64,000 bases of DNA, from contig NZ_CP152002.1 of assembly GCF_038595055.1 (NCBI RefSeq), positions 4,942,501 through 5,006,500 of the forward strand, read 5' to 3'. Shown here piece by piece: positions 61,736-64,000 of the stretch (positions within the stretch are counted from its first letter, which is position 1; each line of letters begins with the position of its first letter). The stretch comes from Paenibacillus sp. FSL R7-0345. Its GTDB lineage: Bacteria; Bacillota; Bacilli; Paenibacillales; Paenibacillaceae. Under the pieces are notes generated by a model. The model did no database searches. It was not told the origin of the DNA and was given only the letters and a program-made list of their open reading frames with translations. The translations under genes and the position numbers were made by a program.

Positions 61736-63052
61736 TTATATTGTCCGTTTCAATACTTCATTATAATTACTCTGAAATGCAATATACGTTATTCTAAAAA
61801 ACGGTTTTTTGATAAATAAAACATCTGTTAATTCAACGGGGATAACCTCCACTTCCACTTTTCTCAAGCTGTTTTCAAGATCAACGATTTCTATGGATAC
61901 TGACTGCTTACCGGTTACATTTAAAATTAATGGCACTTCTGCAACCCCATTATAAAATGGTACATCTATTTATGTAATTCCCGTAGGCGAAAAATCATTA
62001 TCTCCAAATCTTCCGGAGGAATCTATAGATGATATGTTATAGCCTGATATCCTTACTTTAGCAATCCCATTTAAAATATCAACTGCATTTCCATCTTAAC
62101 TATATACATTTCCATAAACACTCAATTTTACTGTAGCAGTTTCTCCGGCTGTGATTTTGGATTGGCTTATTTCAATAGAATTATCTAACGGTTGCGTTGA
62201 TCTTAAAGAAAACATGCTAACAATCTCCATCCAACCAGCATTTGACCATTCTGACCACATAGTTTCATCTTTAACCCTTACTTTAATTTGAATAGGCTCA
62301 AATGTTGGAGATGCATTTGAAGGTATCCAAGTCCCATTCGTAACTATTGTGGAAGTTTTAATTTCACCTGTATCATGAATAATACCTCCGGTTTCATCCA
62401 GTACATTAACTTGATATGCAGTAAACTGGGTTAATGCAGCATCTGTTTGACTCCAAGTAATTGATGGTTTGTTTATGCTAGATTGTGTCGGATTAACTGC
62501 GTTCCGAAGGTATATTTTTCTCAATGTATCGTATACTATTTTGAATATATAAATCTATTCCATAATCACCCGTTATATTACCTGTTTCGAACATGTAAGC
62601 TGCTTGAGGCGCACCAAGAAAAGGAGTGCTCAATGTAATTAACTTATCTATTAAGTGCCCATTCCCTTGCCTTATAAACTCTGTAGCAACAAGTCCTCCC
62701 ATACTATGAGCTATAATATAAAAATTACTATAAGGATTTAAAGTCCTCTCTTTCTCTATTATTTCTTTCAATTTTTTGGCACTCTCAATTGAAGACACTC
62801 TCCAATCATATGCTGCGTCTACAACCTTAAAACCTTCTTTACCAAAAACGAAATTATACTTCCGTAATAATCGTTAATACTACTACCAACCCAAATTTCA
62901 CAATACTTGATTCTGGGTAAACACTGGTACTTAATATTCCAATTGATTTATTAGCTTCAGCAGCCACAAAATTGTTGTTACCCCAGCCAAACCCAGCAAT
63001 TAAAGAAAAAACTATTATATAAATCAAAATACTTCTAAATTTTTCTTTTCAT
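61736..63052 (-). pseudogene. Decayed secreted lipase/alpha-beta hydrolase-like gene
   Basis: Starts at ATG 63052 after GAGGAG but hits a stop after five codons; shifting frame restores a signal peptide (ILIYIIVFSLIAGFGWG). Further shifts join INDYYGSIISF, KEGFKVVDAAYDWR and the lipase nucleophile elbow IIAHSMGGLVATEF (about 62,700). After IEKNIPSERS the frame changes again into a fibronectin-like segment (SITWSQTDAALTQFTAYQV), then two in-frame stops (near 62,096 and 61,973) before the end, which reads LILNVTGKQSVSIEIVDLE. At least three shifts and two stops make this a dead gene. It resembles PGAP1-like or lipase-class alpha/beta hydrolases with C-terminal beta domains. Confidence 0.8.
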
Positions 63053-63120
63053 CTTAATCTCCTCACATTACTTTAAAATAACTATTTTATATCGAAATCT
63101 ACGACCACTCAACAACTTTT

Positions 63121-63552
63121 CTATTTTTTAGTTATTGTTATTATCCATATTCCAAACATGAGAATTATTTGTATAATTGATAACGCTAATGGAAAATAAA
63201 ATAATAAATTAATTTGGTTATAATCAATACCTATATCAAGATAACTTAAATCTACTATACCGGGCCCTCTATCTTTATTAATATCCCTCAGACTAAAATA
63301 ATTCAAAATACAACTACTTGGTAAAGCACTCACAATTATCCAAAATAAATTATATATAAAAGAAGTCTTCTTTAAAGACATCGCACAAGTTGTGCACAAT
63401 AAAATAATTGGACCAAGATAGGCTATTATTAATTCATTTAGTTTCACTGATTCTTCCAATTTTATTTTTAAAAGCCAAACAACAATTAAATGGAAAACTA
63501 CAATTAATGCTACTTGAACTGCGACTCTTCCTTTTATATTTTTTCTCTGCAA
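63121..63552 (-). CDS. Small integral membrane protein (143 aa), unknown
   Basis: Four hydrophobic segments, about residues 11-30 (AVQVALIVVFHLIVVWLL), 38-56, 66-84 and 114-137, joined by short loops. No recognised motif. TTG start, with only a weak GGTGAT ribosome site. Strongly AT-rich. It lies just upstream of the decayed hydrolase on the same strand, so it may be part of the same acquired segment. Confidence 0.55.
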   Translation of the reverse strand: MQRKNIKGRVAVQVALIVVFHLIVVWLLKIKLEESVKLNELIIAYLGPIILLCTTCAMSLKKTSFIYNLFWIIVSALPSSCILNYFSLRDINKDRGPGIVDLSYLDIGIDYNQINLLFYFPLALSIIQIILMFGIWIITITKK

Positions 63553-64000
63553 GTTATCACCACTTTTAATTTTTCTATTTTCACTCTCTTTCTATGCTAA
63601 TCATTTTAATTTGTATGATATATTTTATTTGCTAATCCCCCACTTTTCTTTAAGAATTGTTTCTCACACGTAATATATCAGAATATTTTTACAGTAATTT
63701 AATATCATTATTGTAAATTATTCTCTCTCAATTTTCATTTAAACCTTTTCTCTAAGTATTTGTTATTTAACTATCCTTTAATAGTGATTTTGTTCATCCC
63801 TGAAATTGATTTAGCCCTTGACGTTTTTTTGGATTTCGCTATGTTCAGATCTCAAATCCATTTCGTGCCACTTGTATATTCCTTACCTCCGAACATAACG
63901 TCGTAGTTAGCAGTTATTCCTTGGATAACGGTAAGCCGCTAGCACCCGTTCAGAACTTTCACTATGTCGATAAACACCTATGTGAAAGTGTTAATACAAA
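63553..64000. other. AT-rich stretch without a recognisable gene
   Basis: No frame with a ribosome site longer than about 40 codons was seen. The last 100 bases are less AT-rich and may lead into a feature beyond the window. Confidence 0.5.

Overview
The window looks like a chromosomal segment of a Paenibacillus-type Firmicute. The inference rests on AGGAGG-type ribosome sites, frequent TTG and GTG starts, YesM/YesN two-component pairs, LplABC-like sugar transport genes without an ATPase, an SLH-anchored giant glycosidase, and cre-like CcpA sites. Most of it (about 1-51,400) is moderately GC-rich and ordered into polysaccharide-utilisation and nutrient-uptake operons. From about 51,440 the DNA turns AT-rich and accessory.

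Layout. 1-3,770: 5' part of a Na+/H+ antiporter gene, a small proline-rich protein, a WYL regulator next to a VOC-fold protein, and a P-loop kinase-like protein. 3,810-9,892 (minus): an operon of DUF2264, heparinase II/III-like, GH88 and a second DUF2264 protein, opposite an AraC regulator; together they look fitted to uronate-containing oligosaccharides. 10,900-11,570: three kinds of short repeat, including a 14-unit 17-nt array and a 24-unit 8-nt array. 11,703-25,471: a 2,218-residue GH59-like, SLH-anchored secreted enzyme, a three-gene CUT1 sugar importer, and divergent YesM/YesN genes, with cre-like sites in all three control regions. The kinase appears to lack a standard start codon. 25,888-35,316: a metallophosphatase, an AfuABC/PhnSTUV-like importer with a divergent LysR gene, a polar amino-acid importer, and a HIT protein. 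35,792-49,789 (minus): a second utilisation locus with LplBCA-like importer, GH28-like, GH43-like, a 1,797-residue secreted lyase-like protein, a GH43 gene broken by one missing base, and another GH43-like gene. 49,966-51,442: an aldo/keto reductase and divergent MerR regulator with a textbook 19-bp-spacer MerR promoter.

51,440-59,100 is an accessory array of single genes (APH-like kinase, DUF2642 protein, metallophosphatase, Nudix, an unknown protein, nucleotidyltransferase) separated by a structured repeat of about 90 bp whose left edge can overlap the stop codon of the gene before it. A complete 1,440-bp insertion sequence with 13-bp inverted repeats and a 4-bp target duplication sits in one repeat copy. 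An exact 41-bp direct repeat lies at 51,552 and 59,790, the second abutting a truncated, frameshifted histidine kinase. The end of the window holds an LRR/copper-amine-oxidase-N protein, a decayed lipase-like pseudogene and a small membrane protein.

The two sugar importers lack their own ATPase and probably share one encoded elsewhere (inference from MsmX-type systems). The repeat-bounded cassette-like array is the best candidate here for something undescribed. No rRNA, tRNA or CRISPR array was seen.
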